A DNA stretch of 64,000 bases from Toxorhynchites rutilus septentrionalis (GCF_029784135.1 NC_073745.1:161399335-161463334), one strand, 5' to 3'; positions 33,191 to 44,570 are shown, numbered from the stretch's first letter. Program-made: numbers and translations. The notes: generated by a model from the letters alone, not told the origin.

Positions 33191-34005
33191 ATGGCTCAAT
33201 CGAACATTAATAGTACTTTGGAACCATTCCGCAAGGGAAACTTCTTCAGTAACTGGGTTGAACTTTCTTTTTTAATATGAATAAGGATCTCGAGGAAGAG
33301 AAACGAGACCATTTCATAACATTGAGTGGCCCTGTAATTTGTAGAGAGCTCAAATTATTGTATCCCAACAGCAATTTAGCTGATGTTTCTTATGAAGATT
33401 TGGTCGCTAAATTTAAGGCACGACTGGACAAGGCCGAATCAGATGTTGTACAGCGATTAAAGTTCAATGTAAGAGTACAGCAGCCGGATGAATCGTTAGA
33501 GGATTTCGTGCTGTCTGTGAAACTTCAAGCGGAATTCTGTATCTTCGAAAAATTTCGAAGAAATGGCTGTTAGAGACCGCATTGTAGCGGGTGTTCATGA
33601 TAAGGCTCTTCAGCAAAGACTTTTGAATGAAGAAAAACTTACCTTGCAAACTGCGGAAAAGTTGATTGCGACTTGGAAAATTGCTAAAAACAATGTGAAA
33701 AACATGGATTATAATAATACTGCAAGTCTAATAGCTTCGATGATTTCTGCGACGTCAAGGGACACATTAAGCGGAAATGTTTCAAATTGAAAAACATGCA
33801 AAGGAACGCTGTTAATATGGTTAATCCTGATAATGCTGAATCTAACCCGGACGACATTTTGAGTGCTATGGTCAACCATATGCGAGTGGATTCAGATAGT
33901 TAGCATGATGCGGATGGTAAGGAAAATATATTTCAATGTATGCATGTATTGTGTGTTGGTAAAATACGTGAACCTTGTCTTTTGAAAATGAAAATGAAAA
34001 TTATT
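33191..34005 (+). pseudogene. Ty3/gypsy gag and start of protease
   Basis: ATG at 33191 opens MAQSNINSTLEPFRKGNFFS. After a frame change come YEDLVAKFKARLDKAESDVV and QPDESLEDFVLSVKLQAEFC, then IVAGVHDKALQQRLLNEEKL, the usual gag pattern of Ty3/gypsy elements (capsid-like helices, no env seen). A second frame change is at about 33560. Near 33955-33990 VGKIREPCLLKMK resembles the strand before the protease active site. After about 34005 the match stops, before the catalytic DTG. Confidence 0.75.
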
Positions 34006-34682
34006 AATTTCATTAATAATTACTGAAAGGCATCTCCCCGAGTGGCATTCGTTTGTTGTTACATGCTACGAATCATGACACAATGACACAAAACGATGAA
34101 CCAGTCAAGTGCGCGCCACCGGTGGTACGCACCGCCAGGAACGTGTTAAGGAAGCTGTTTAACATTATATAGAATATTGGCTAATGAATCAGTGTAACAA
34201 ATACAGGGCTTGAATTGATGAATCGTTCATCTGTATTTATACAGAGTTTTCAGACTTTTTGAAACCAAGAATCTGTAGATACAGATTACAGATTTTTTTG
34301 GTTTTCATACAGATTTACAGATTTTTCAAAATAGCGATCCAAATTACCAATATAAGTTATGGTTTGATCTCAATAATTTTTTTCACAACTCACCAATTTT
34401 ATTCATATAGCATTCGAATCAGTTTGAATGAGAGCCATTTTATCATTCATATGTAGCGTGCAGTACTGTTTTCTAGTGTTCAATCTAAGGCGGAATGATT
34501 CAAAAGTCTGCGTCATTTGCTAACTTTACAATAAATAAATAACACTGTTTATCTTAATTCTACTAAAGCACAGTGAATACGATTTCTTACGTGGATACCA
34601 TCAACATCGTCAAGTTCATAATAACTATGACAATCAATGATACTAAAGCTAAGATTATACTTCAAGATAGAAACTTATATAT
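34006..34682. other. Unassigned, with CAGATTT-rich part
   Basis: 34210-34340 repeats TACAGATTT-like words, and similar words occur at 36487-36570 beyond the TTAA element. Together they might be the two halves of another hAT-like element (compare GGCAAACCTG near 36571), but the ends do not match well. A perfect palindrome CCACCGGTGG lies near 34119. Confidence 0.35.
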
Positions 34683-36486
34683 TTAACCCTTTGCGGTCGT
34701 ATCAAATTTCGATATGTGTGTCGTACTGATCGCAATTATTTTTACACGAAAAAGCAGTGAAAATTATACATTTTGTGAGGTTATGAAAGATGAACAAAGT
34801 TTCTTTATTTTTTGTAAACTTCTGATAAGTATTTACTAAACAATGTTTTTATGTTTAAAAAATTAGTGGGTTATATCTATGATATAACCGCAAGGTTGAC
34901 GTGGAACTACCTTAGCTTAGCAATCATTCATTTGTATTGATTAAATTCTTGATTGAATGAAACAGTTTCCAAATTCAATTGAGTTCAATATATTTGCTCT
35001 GTGAGTGAAAAAAATGAACAAATGCCGTGTAAAGTCAATTCATTTATTGTGATTGATTGTTCTTCGTTACAAGTAAATTTAATGACGGACCTTTTACGTT
35101 TGGTATGATGACTAGAACAAAATATATGTACGGAAGAATTATCAAACGTTTGATGAACCAGCCTAAGGCTGAAAATCTTTCCAATAAAGACAAAAAAAAT
35201 TATCAAACGATTATTTTATTTTACATTTCCCTCTGAAGTTTACATCCCAAAAGTGTACATACTTCTCGAATCTCGAATTTGCTTGAAACTGGGAAGTTCA
35301 TTCGCTTCTAGTGTCTGCACGATTTTCCCAGGTTCCTAAGTTTAGAAGATCATGTTAGGACAGACATATTCCACTCTGCACAAAGGCAAGCGAGGACAAA
35401 AGTACTCGCAGTTTGCATTTATTTGAGAGCCGATGTCCCCAGAAACCTCGGTTTTGAAGTCTGTGTTAGGAAAACACATTTAAATCGGAACAAAAATACC
35501 CCCGATTTGTATGAATTCGCAATGCCGATTTCCCCACGCTCCATGGATTTGAAGTCTGTGTTAGGGAAACACATTCCAGTATTAGGGAACACATTTCGGT
35601 GGGAACAAAAGCTCCCCCTACTTTCGTGTGTTCTTCTTCTTCTTTTTGGCTTTTAGAGGGTTTAAACTTTTCAGTTCACTCGCCTCTAGGCTCTTTCGTG
35701 TGTTTGCAATGCCGATTTCGCTGCTTGGTTTTAAAGTCTGTGTTAGGGAACATTTTTCGATGAGAACAAAAGTCCCCCTACTTTCAAGTATTTGCAATGC
35801 CGATTTCCCCAAGGCTGCTTGGTTTTGATGGCTGTGTTAGGGAAACCGTAAATCGGGCCAATCAAAACGATGCAGTTAGGGCGTTTAGATAACGCCTAAT
35901 ATTTTACAGTTATTCAATTGTTTATCTAATGAAAAACAACATTTTGTTAGTTGCGATAGATGCGTAGAAATATTCCCTATCAAGTGATGCAAACATCTCT
36001 CCTATCCAGTACGAAATGTTCGAGCTATAAGCATTCGAAATCTTTCATTTTTTCCTGCATGTTCTGTGTTTAGGTTTTCATTTTACCCTCCATATATTCC
36101 GGTTAGACGTAGTCCCACGTCAAAATATTTGCCATAATTCTTCTTTGTGTGATATCTTTAGCATGTATCACAAAAATAGTATGTTCAAACAGAAAATAGG
36201 TCTTTCTGTTTGAACATACAGAACAATGCTCTTTACACCTACACAGTGCCGCAATACATGGAGTTTTCCACAATCCTTTCCTCAAGCATATATGACAACT
36301 TATGCTCATACTGATTACCGTTCTCTATTATTCATAAAAGTATCGTTTTGGTTCGTGAATAAGTTCACAAGACATTAAAATTCGTTTAAAAAAAGTGTGA
36401 ACTGATACATTGTTGCATAAATGATAATATGAGTACACTTCTTTGCTGTGGTGGCTGAAAGCAGACAAACGGCCGCAAAGGGTTAA
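34683..36486. mobile_element. TTAA-flanked piggyBac-like MITE, interrupted
   Basis: Starts TTAACCCTTTGCGGTCGT at 34683 and ends ACGGCCGCAAAGGGTTAA at 36486. TTAA on both sides and CCCTTTG termini indicate a piggyBac-type non-autonomous element. Without the element at 34864-36125 its length would be about 540 bp. No transposase is present. Confidence 0.75.
34864..36125 (-). mobile_element. Hairpin-end element, type 1
   Basis: The hairpin is at 34869-34889 (arms GGTTATATC and GATATAACC, loop TAT), followed by CGCAAGGTTGACGTGGAACT. The far end is GACGTAGTCCCACGTCAAAA. The interior has a tandem array of about 95-100-bp units (35420-35860, roughly five, key words GCCGATTTCCCC, TCTGTGTTAGGGAA, GAACAAAA). 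No coding capacity. Inserted in the TTAA-flanked MITE. The strand is given so that the TTTTGACGT end comes first. Confidence 0.8.
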
Positions 36487-37440
36487 TACAGATTTCGAGA
36501 CTGGTTTTCTGAGAAAAACACAGATAAAAAGATTTCTTGAGACCAAAAACACAGATTTTATTATGGCAAACCTGCAGAGAAATCGATCAGTGTGAACAAA
36601 ACAACACATCACATGATTTCATCATAAATTGATGGGATGCAGTATATATCGAATAAAGCAATGTCTCAACTCGTGGAACATTTTTCTCGAAAGATATTTT
36701 CCGATGCAAATATGCGATAACACATACAACATCGATCGGAAGGCAAGCAATTTCCGTTATTTTTTAAATTAAATAAAGTTGAATTCCACACGGGCATGTC
36801 AGTCACGAGGCTTGAAATTCTTCTTTCGCTACCAGCGATATTATCGTCGTCATTCATGCAGAGCCAGTCAGTCAGTCAGTCAGCATTCGTGTAGGTACAT
36901 GTTGTGTTGTATGCTGACGTCCATGTGACGAGGCCCAGGTATTACGCCCTACTCTGCTGTTGGTCTTTTTATTCGTTTTGCCACATCTCATAAATGCTGA
37001 TAGTTCCACCACGAATGCAGCAACGGTAGAAACTCATTTCGAATTCAAAGCACCAAATCTAGTAAAACGAGTTTTGACGTAATTGATGTCAGACCAGAGT
37101 TCGCGATTTTCTAACATGTGTGAATACGAGCATGATTGAATACAGTTGGAATGGAAGCGGATGGGGTCGCACAAAGATTGTGGGTGTCATAAATTCGCAT
37201 TCACATTTTATTGATGAATATGTGTGGTCCAAGTCGATATACCGAGAAATATAATTATGAATTATTTTAAACTCGCGAGTTCTCAAACTTTCTATTCCAG
37301 GATACTTACAAAGCGTTTTGATTAGCATAGAAATTCCAACGTAGTGAAGCCCAAAACATCTAGAACACTTAGTTTTGTATCGGTAGGGTTTTGATGAAAA
37401 TAAAGTTAGAGAGTCAAAATGAGAGACAAATAAATATGTA
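36487..37440. other. Unassigned sequence
   Basis: No gene seen. A short GTCA/CAGT run (GCCAGTCAGTCAGTCAGTCA) lies at about 36863-36882. Confidence 0.4.
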
Positions 37441-37783
37441 CAGTAGAACCCCGATTATCCGCGGAATAGTCTGGCTAGGTCACCGCGGATCACGAAAATC
37501 GCGGATAACGCAATAAACGATTAAAAAATAGATGCAAACAAAAAAAAAGATATTTCATCGTGATAACTATGTTTTATCAATACAAGAATCATTAAACTAT
37601 CCATCTATAAGCTCGTGTACACCAGAAGTCAAATAATGTGTAAGCCATGACCAAAACAAAAAAAACAAAATCCTACCACTCACTTATAAATTCCGGGAAA
37701 GTCCATAGCATTACTGTGGAACTCGCTTTCGCGGATAAACCGCACTGCGAATCATCCGCTCGCGGATAATCGAGGTTCCACTG
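37441..37783. mobile_element. Pogo/Tigger-like MITE, 343 bp
   Basis: Left CAGTAGAACCCCGATTATCC and right GGATAATCGAGGTTCCACTG are inverted, flanked by TA (37439-37440 and 37784-37785). GCGGATAA motifs repeat subterminally on both sides. No transposase. Shares its ends with 20075-20167. Confidence 0.85.
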
Positions 37784-37895
37784 TATTGTGATTCCGACGA
37801 AATTGTCAATAGTTGAACAGTTGAACTTGGGTGGCCATTTAATATCGCCATCTCTACATTTCTGCTGTAAGGGGATATTCTAGTATAGCTTTGCG

Positions 37896-38549
37896 AATTC
37901 ATACAAATCGGGGGTATTTTTGTTCCGATTGAAATGTGTTTCCCTAACACAGACTTCAAAACCGAGGTTTCTGGGGAAATCGGCTCTGCAAATAAATGCA
38001 AACTGCGAGTACTTTTGTCCTCGCTTGCCTTTGTGCAGAGTGGAGTATGTCTGTCCTAACATGATCTTCTAAACTTAGGAACCTGGGAAAATCGTGCAGA
38101 CACTAGAAGCGAATGAACTTCCCAGTTTCAAGCAAATTCGAGATTCGAGAAGTATGTACACTTTTGGGATGTAAACTTCAGAGGGAAATGTAAAATAAAA
38201 TAATCGTTTGATAATTTTTTTTGTCTTCATTGGAAAGATTTTCAGCCTTAGGCTGGTTCATCAAACGTTTGATAATTCTTCCGTACATATATTTTGTTCT
38301 AGTCATCATACCAAACGTAAAAGGTCCGTCATTAAATTTACTTGTAACGAAGAACAATCAATCACAATAAATTAATTGACTTTACACGGCATTTGTTCGT
38401 TTTTTTCACTCACAGAGCGAATATATTGAACTCAATTGAATTTGGAAACTGTTTCATTCAATCAAGAATTTAATCAATACAAACGAATGATTGCTAAGCT
38501 AAGGTAGTTCCACGTGAACCTTGCGGTTATATCATAGATATAACCCACT
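37896..38549 (+). mobile_element. Hairpin-end element, type 1, truncated
   Basis: Inverse orientation to the copy at 34864. It begins inside the tandem array (TTCATACAAATCGGGGGTAT) and runs to the hairpin at 38525-38545 and CCACT. The TTTTGACGT end and most array units are missing. Where both exist, sequence is nearly identical to 34864-35560. Confidence 0.8.
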
Positions 38550-38890
38550 CATTTTTTAATTTAAATAGAATACTAATTTGATATGGAAAAGCTAATTTTC
38601 ATTCATAATTTTAATTCTGAAAACGTTCATTCCGACTGAAAATCAGCTATTCTTTGGCGCTCTCTAAACTAGTAAACGAAGCTCAATGCCGTCAACGCGG
38701 ATCGCTCTTTTGAAGAAAACAAATACTTTTGACGTTTTAGATGTTGGCACCAAAAACATGGCGGGTGTCATACGGCTGGATGATTGTTTTATGAGTGTTG
38801 CCAGTTTATGAATGTTTACGTGCGGATAAGTATAGGTGAATATTTAGTGTTAGTGCAGAGTTTGGTTTTGCACCAGGAAGTACCCATTAT
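38550..38890. other. Unassigned sequence
   Basis: Nothing recognised between the truncated hairpin-end element and the next MITE. Confidence 0.4.
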
Positions 38891-39383
38891 AAGCATCCGC
38901 ACCAATGCGTTACTGTTCAAGGTTTCTAGTCTCGAGTTTTAGCCGTTGCTAATTTATTAACTCATCGATTTGCGCACCCGTCGTTGCTATCGCGGTTGCT
39001 ATAGTATCACTTCTTTTTCGCACCGCAGGTTGCTAAATACGATTGCTATTACTAGAAGAAATGACAAGTGTCAGTTAATTCTCTTTTCGTCGCGTTCATT
39101 TTTTGGTAGATAAATACACTTATTCACTTCCGAAATAATATTTCAGAGCAAAATCACAAAAAAACGAACACAAGACGAATGAAACCCACAACAGATGTTT
39201 GACGTTTGTTGAAAATAGCAACACTTGGCTCGGTTGCTATCGCGTTGCCAAATTTGTTAACCAACTATTCACCGAGAGGCCGATTACTATTTCCCACACC
39301 TGAACCGCAACCACCAGTGGGGTTGCTGCGTTATGGTGAGGGTTGTCAAAATGTCAGTAACAACGCATTGGTGCGGATGCCCT
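38891..39383. mobile_element. MITE with GCATCCGCACCAATGCGTT ends
   Basis: Left GCATCCGCACCAATGCGTTA at 38893 and right AACGCATTGGTGCGGATGC ending at 39380 are inverted ends of about 20 bp. The interior repeats GGTTGCTAT or CGGTTGCTAT four or five times. No coding capacity. The target duplication is unclear, so the superfamily is open. Confidence 0.7.
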
Positions 39384-39741
39384 AATAAAGCTTGGTTATG
39401 TATCAGAAAGAAAGCGGGTTCAGTACCCATAATAGTGATGGTTGGATATGTATGATGGTATCAACAAAAGAACGGATTGTGTACACATAGTAAATAAGAG
39501 TTTTTGGTTAAGTGCCAGAATAAAGAGTAAGCAAAATGGCTACTAGAAGTTCAATAAGATCAAAGAGAGGTGTGTACCGAAAGCAAGAACGGTTGTTGGA
39601 AGAAATAGGGTTGTGTATCCGCATGAAAAAGTTTAAATCTAATTGAATTATTAAGATATAACTTTTTGAATATCTTTTTTTTAAAGCAGTTAATGATACC
39701 ACTGTGGGTCTGAGAACAACAAGTCGAAAAGATAGGTAGAA
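39384..39741. other. Unassigned sequence
   Basis: No feature recognised; ends where the next TTTTTGACGTAGG terminus begins. Confidence 0.4.
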
Positions 39742-39996
39742 TTTTTGACGTAGGACTACGTCTTTAATTTCTATACCGGGGTGTAAAATCAAAGTTTCGA
39801 AAACGAAAGCGTTACGCCGGAGACCGAGATTTTGAGTGTTAATAGCTCCTAAACAACTGAACGAAATGGTATGATAAACACTTCATTCGAAAGATAAAAT
39901 GTCTACGCGTTCTATGCTTGTTACTTTCTGATCCAAAAACTTGTTTCAATAGTCTTAAAATTGTCTTCAAAACAGGCTATTGAAATCACCAATCGG

Positions 39997-40031
39997 TATA
40001 TAAGCGAGCGCCGCTCGGAAATCCACTCAGT
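39997..40031 (+). promoter_or_regulatory. RNA polymerase II core promoter (TATA + initiator)
   Basis: TATATAAG at 39997-40004 and the arthropod initiator TCAGT at 40027-40031, with A at 40029, 32 bases after the first T of the box. A GC-rich stretch (CGAGCGCCGCTCGG) lies between. Transcription would run toward the tandem array and hairpin end. No downstream promoter element was evident. Confidence 0.6.
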
Positions 40032-40270
40032 TCTAATTAAACAGCGATTGGAGCATGTTGTCGCTGTTGTGGTGAAGCTCTTCATTTATCATGAAAGCGC
40101 GGATGAACGGTGTCACCAAGAGCCTGTTTGTGCACCTTAGGCCAGAAGGGAATCCATCAGGAGGAGAGTGATGCCACAAACGGTTCCAGGGGAAGATCTC
40201 GAAGCAGCCGCTACACACACACACATACACGCGCGGAATTCTTTCCGTTTGGATGCCATTCAGCATCGAG

Positions 40271-40800
40271 AAAGATCCGGAAAATAATCGGCCAGTTCCT
40301 CTGGGAATTTAAAAATACATTCATGTGAAAGAGTTTATTTGAATGTTTTCTATCCATGTAACACTGTGACCAAATATGTTTCAATCAAGTGCTATTAACA
40401 GATGGTTATCGAGTTAACATTAACCACTGGTGGGCTTCCAGTATCGAAGAAAATGTGGAAATATCCAATCGTTACTGAAAATAATCTGTCAGTTCCTCTG
40501 GGAATTTAAAATTACATTCATGTGAAAGAGTTTATTTTGATGTTTTCTATTCATGTGACACTGTGACCAAATATGTTTCAATCAAGTGCTATTAACAGGT
40601 GATTATCGAGTTAGCATAAACCGCTGGTGGGCTTCCAGTATCGAGGAAAATGTGGAAATATCTAATCGTTACTGAACATAATCCGCCAGTTCCTCTGGGA
40701 ATTTAAAAATGCATTCATGTGAAAGAGTTTATTTTAATGTTTTCTATCCATGTAACACTGTGACCAAATACATTTGGTTTTGTGATTTTTCAATCAATCG
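40271..40800 (+). repeat. 197-bp tandem repeat array
   Basis: GTGAAAGAGTTTATTT begins at 40325, 40522 and 40719, a constant 197-bp period. Units share TAACACTGTGACCAAATA and GGGCTTCCAGTATCGA. The same unit in inverse orientation forms the array from 62930. Confidence 0.93.
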
Positions 40801-41115
40801 CAATTAACAGGGTAGCTTCTGAACATTATTCTTCCCCATCAGTAGGATATTTCCGTTTCCAATATTGGATGCATAAAACCTTGTGCCTCCAACGTAACGC
40901 TCTCGTTTTCGAAATTCTCCAAATATTCATTCATTCAGAATGAATTCAGATTCAACTTCAAACAAATGATCTCTAAATCAACGATAGGCCTACATCACCC
41001 TTGCGGTTATACCATAGATATAACCCACTTCCTGTTTTTTTTTCAATTTTCCTGCGTTCAAATGCTTTGGATTTTCAAAATATATCGAGGACAAATTGGT
41101 TAATAAGTTTTTAAA

Positions 41116-41512
41116 TGCAACAGCTTGGCTGAAAAGTTCATAAGGTTGACCTCTAGATGGCGTCTTTTGCAAAAATCTACTTGACTATCACAAAGCACCA
41201 GTTTTCAATGAATACGTGTCAAAATTTGACAGTAATCGGTCGATTGGTTCGTGAGTTACAGGATTGAGAGTGAAGTAACTTTTGTTATTGTGAAAAAATG
41301 GAAAAATCCGAATTTCATGTATTGATAAAGCATTGCTTTTTGACGGAAATCCAAGGCATGGCTTGACAAACGTTATCCGGGGTGCTCCAGCAGAGTCAAA
41401 AAGCAATGTTTTATCAATACACGAAATTCGGATTTTTTCATTTTTTTCACAATAACAAAAGTTGACGCCATCTAGACGTCAACCTTATGAACTTTTCAGC
41501 CGAACTGTTATA
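41116..41512. mobile_element. Fold-back element from a mariner 5' end
   Basis: The left arm has CTTGGCTGAAAAGTTCATAA, GGTTGACCTCTAGATGGCGT, a leader and then a transposase start at 41299 (MEKSEFHVLIKHCFLTEIQG). The right arm (41395-41512) is its inverted copy, lacking about 115 bp of leader. So the same mariner 5' end, including its first 15 or so codons, stands head-to-head. The frame ends after about 22 codons. No transposase function remains. Confidence 0.75.
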
Positions 41513-41699
41513 CAGGCACGTCAAGAGGTTGTATTTAATATGCTAAATTTGACAGATTGTAATTTGCTAGATTGGTGAAGTATCTAATGCTTTTGTTCTT
41601 TATTCGAAATTTATAAGAGCACCAGAAGCTCAAATCGAATCAATCCTTTTCACGTGACCATTGAAGCAAGCCGTTTACCTTCCGAATAGGAAACGTGGA

Positions 41700-42423
41700 A
41701 ATTTGATCTGATGTGACTTTTGTGGCTCAACGGATCGAAACGCAGTATGAAAAGCGGGAGCTGTTAGCTTATCTTGGTGGGTCCGGCCTTCAAGGACTAC
41801 TGAAGACATCTCCCTGGAGTAGACAGCGTTCCACATGTAACAGTTTATCCTCCGTATCCATCAAAGTATGCATCTGCTCAGCCTATGGATATTTCTGGAA
41901 CGTTTATGGTGGAAATTGAGGCAAGAGGAAACACGGAATTCGCGAAGTTCTACGTAGTCGAAAATGGTCAACAGTGTCTACTGGGAGATCAAACAGCTAA
42001 AAATCTTAAAGTTTTGAAAGTCGGATTTCACGTAGTAGCTGTATAGGATCAGAAGCTGGAGACATTTCCAAAATTCCGAAATGTGGTCGGTGAAATACCG
42101 ATTGGAACTAATGTCCAACCTGTGCAGCAGCCCTAGAGACGTCTTCCAATCGTTCTAAAACACAAGATCGAAGAAAAATTGCGTTGTCTTTTCCAGCAGG
42201 ATATTATTGAGCGGGGAAACGGTCCTTCTCCTTGGATGTCTCCAATGGTCCCAGTCACCAAAGATTCGAGAGAGATTCGCCTATGCATCGATATGCTTTA
42301 GGCGAACACAGCGGTTTTAAGGGAGACGCACCTATTTCCTCTGGTGGACGAACTGATTAGCTCGATGAATGGAGCAGTATGTTTTTCGAAAATAGACATT
42401 AAAGATGCTTACCACCAGGTGGA
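41700..42423 (+). pseudogene. Ty3/gypsy protease end and first half of RT
   Basis: The part after the protease active site is at about 41850-42045 (YVVENGQQCLLGDQTAKNLK), with a stop near 42044. RT starts at 42150 (KHKIEEKLRCLFQQDIIERG, SPWMSPMVPVTKDSREIRLC), has a TAG after CIDML near 42300, and reaches the first catalytic block (FSKIDIKDAYHQV) at 42388-42423. There a Helitron-like repeat begins. The rest of RT and all of RNase H are missing from the window. Confidence 0.78.
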
Positions 42424-42427
42424 AGGC

Positions 42428-43212
42428 TGCCAGGGCTGCCATACAAATGAAACACAAAATTCTGCATTACACGAGAATTAATCAAGCAAATGAAACCAAA
42501 TTAGGCATATGGAGCTTTTAGGGGGCAATTAATATTTTTACGGTAGTTAGATACTCCTACCCCCTCCCTAAGGGGGGGCTGCCATACAAATGAAACACAA
42601 ATTTCTGCAATACTCGAGGATTAATCAAGAAAATGAAACCAAATTTGTCATGTGAATGTTTTAGGGGACACGAATCGTTTTCATGGTGAATAGATACTCC
42701 TCCGCTCTCTCTGAGAGAGGGGGGGGGGGGACTGTCACACAAATGAAACATACATTTCTGCATAATTCAAGAACTAATCAAGCAAACTGAATCAAATTTG
42801 GCATGTGGAGGTTTTAGGGGACAAGAAACATTTTTAAAGTGGTTCAACACTCCTCCCACCTTTCTGAGGGGAAAAAATTGTCCGATTTATGACTGTACTT
42901 ATTCTATCATATTTTTGTATAAAAAAATATTCCATGTAACGGAGAAACATGTTATTTGCAAGTGGTTGAAAAATCTTGAACGAGAATTGTGTCGGAAAAT
43001 AATTTGATATTATCGATAATGATGAGTTTTGTTAGAAATACTAGGAATTTTATAGTATAAGGTAAATTCAACGGGGTCGATTAGAAGATCAATCAATGAA
43101 CAGTTCTGCGATTGGACCCATGAACTTGCTCATAGTAAGAAAACGTGAATGTTTGAAGGTATTGATAACAAAAAACGAATTTTGGGCAGAACGAAGTTTG
43201 CCGGGTTAGCTA
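42428..43212 (+). mobile_element. Helitron-like element with tandem units, in gypsy pol
   Basis: Three degenerate units start at GCTGCCATACAAATGAAACA (42435, 42588) and a variant at 42730, periods 153 and 142. Each has AACTAATCAAGCAAA-type and TTTGGCATGTGGA-type words and a G-run. The 3' end is GAACGAAGTTTGCCGGGTTA and GCTAG at about 43211, as at 51694. CTAG ending, no inverted ends and no target duplication fit a Helitron-type element, but no Rep/helicase is present. Confidence 0.6.
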
Positions 43213-43215
43213 GTT

Positions 43216-44570
43216 ATGATATAAACATATACCTGGTTTCGTGGTGGTTCCGCGAATACTGCGGATGTACTTTCTCGGCTGACAGCAAATACTCCGGAAC
43301 CATTCGATGAAGGCGCTCAAAGATGTATACGAAATGTTGCCAAAAAAGCGGTGCCAGTTGCACTAACTTTTCAAGAAATCACTAATGAGACCAGGAATGA
43401 CGGAACTGAACAATGAACTCTTGATTTAGCACAGAAATAAATAATTTTCGAAGGAATACAGACCTTACGAGACTGAACTATGTAGCGTTGACGGAATTCT
43501 ACTCAGAGGTAGACGACTCGTTGAGTCGTCATTGAGAGACCGTGTAATAGAGCTAGTTCACGAAGCACACCCCGGGATTGCGACAATGAAGCGTCGTTTG
43601 CGGCAAAAAGTTTGATGGCTGTTAATGAATAAAGCTATAGAAAGAGGTGTGAAACGGTGCAAATAATGCACCGTGATCCCTTCACTGGGAGTTCCAGAAC
43701 CATTTCAGAAAACTAAAATGCCCGTGAAATCGTGGAACGATATAGCTGTGGATTTCATGGATCCATTGCCATCTGGTCACAATCTCTTAGTTATGGCCAA
43801 CTATTTCAGCAGGTTCCCCGAAGTCGTAGTGATGAAACAGATCACTACCAAATACACAATGCAAGTCCTTCACGAATTCTTTGGTAGATTTGGTATTCCG
43901 GAGACAACAAAGACGGGCAATGTTCCACAATTTATGAGTGAGGAGTTGACAATATACTGTCGAGAATATTCAGCTGCGTAGAACAACGTCTTATTGGCCA
44001 CAGACCAATGGGGAGGTTGACCGAGCAAATAAAACCATTCTCAAACATTTAAAAATAAGCCAGGAATCTAGGAGTGTGTACTGGATCAGGATTTTACGTA
44101 CTTTCCTTCTGATGTACAACTCTACACCTCTACAACCGGAACAACAACGTCCGTTTTAATGTTTTGACGCGTCCTACGCGACAAACTTCCAAGCGTCGAT
44201 CACAGAAGGGTCCCAATGGATGAGCAGTAGATTCGGGATAAAGATTGGACGAATAAATTCAAAGACGCAGAGTACAGCAATGCTCGCCGCCATACAAAAC
44301 CATCAGAACTCAAAAAGGGGGACATAGTGGTCTCGAAACGAATTAGTAAGACGAATAAGTTATCAACAACTTTTGCTCCTGAAGAGTTCCAGATTGCTAA
44401 ATCGACTGGTTCAGACGCAGCACCTAGTTCAACGGACTCAGATCGTATCATTCATAGCAAAGTAGTTCAGCTGAAGCCCCTGATGAAGAACGCAGCGTCG
44501 GAAGAAGCAGATACCAGAAAAGCGGAAACTGAAGATGATGCTACATCAAGAGAGCTTTTCTCAAGACATT
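43216..44570 (+). pseudogene. Ty3/gypsy integrase remnant
   Basis: Starts behind RNase H (SANTADVLSRLTANTPEPFD). The zinc-binding HHCC region is partial (ELVHEAHPGIATMKRR near 43555). The core shows WNDIAVDFMDPLPSGHNLLV with the first catalytic Asp. At the second Asp position, where DNGPQF is usual, the text is TGNVPQF, so the residue is lost. The C-terminal tail (KKGDIVVSKRISKTNKLSTT) is well preserved and ends at 44570. Several stops and frame changes occur. Confidence 0.78.

Larger units (their letters stand above)
39742..41034 (+). mobile_element. Hairpin-end element, type 2, promoter-bearing
   Basis: TTTTTGACGTAGGACTACGT at 39742 begins it. After about 255 bp come a TATA box and initiator, a short stretch with ATG at 40091, then three 197-bp tandem units, and finally TTGCGG with the hairpin at 41005-41025 and CCACTTCCTGTTT. 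The reverse complement of the second half reappears at 62658-64000. No transposase, RT or other known protein. A non-autonomous element with its own transcription start is the simplest reading. Confidence 0.75.

Noticed and set aside
34869..34889. Hammerhead-type ribozyme at the hairpin
   Set aside because: The conserved CTGATGA and GAAA core words are not found near the hairpin in any copy.
34864..36125. LTR retrotransposon or solo LTR for the hairpin-end elements
   Set aside because: The ends are not TG...CA, no 4-6-bp duplication was seen, and there is no primer site or polyprotein.
34207..36578. A larger hAT element around the TTAA MITE (ACAGGGCTTG to GGCAAACCTG)
   Set aside because: Both sides are rich in CAGATTT words, but the ends do not pair well and the flanking octamers do not match.
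32830..44570. An env gene making the gypsy element an errantivirus
   Set aside because: Only 105 bp separate the integrase end from the polypurine tract, leaving no room for env.
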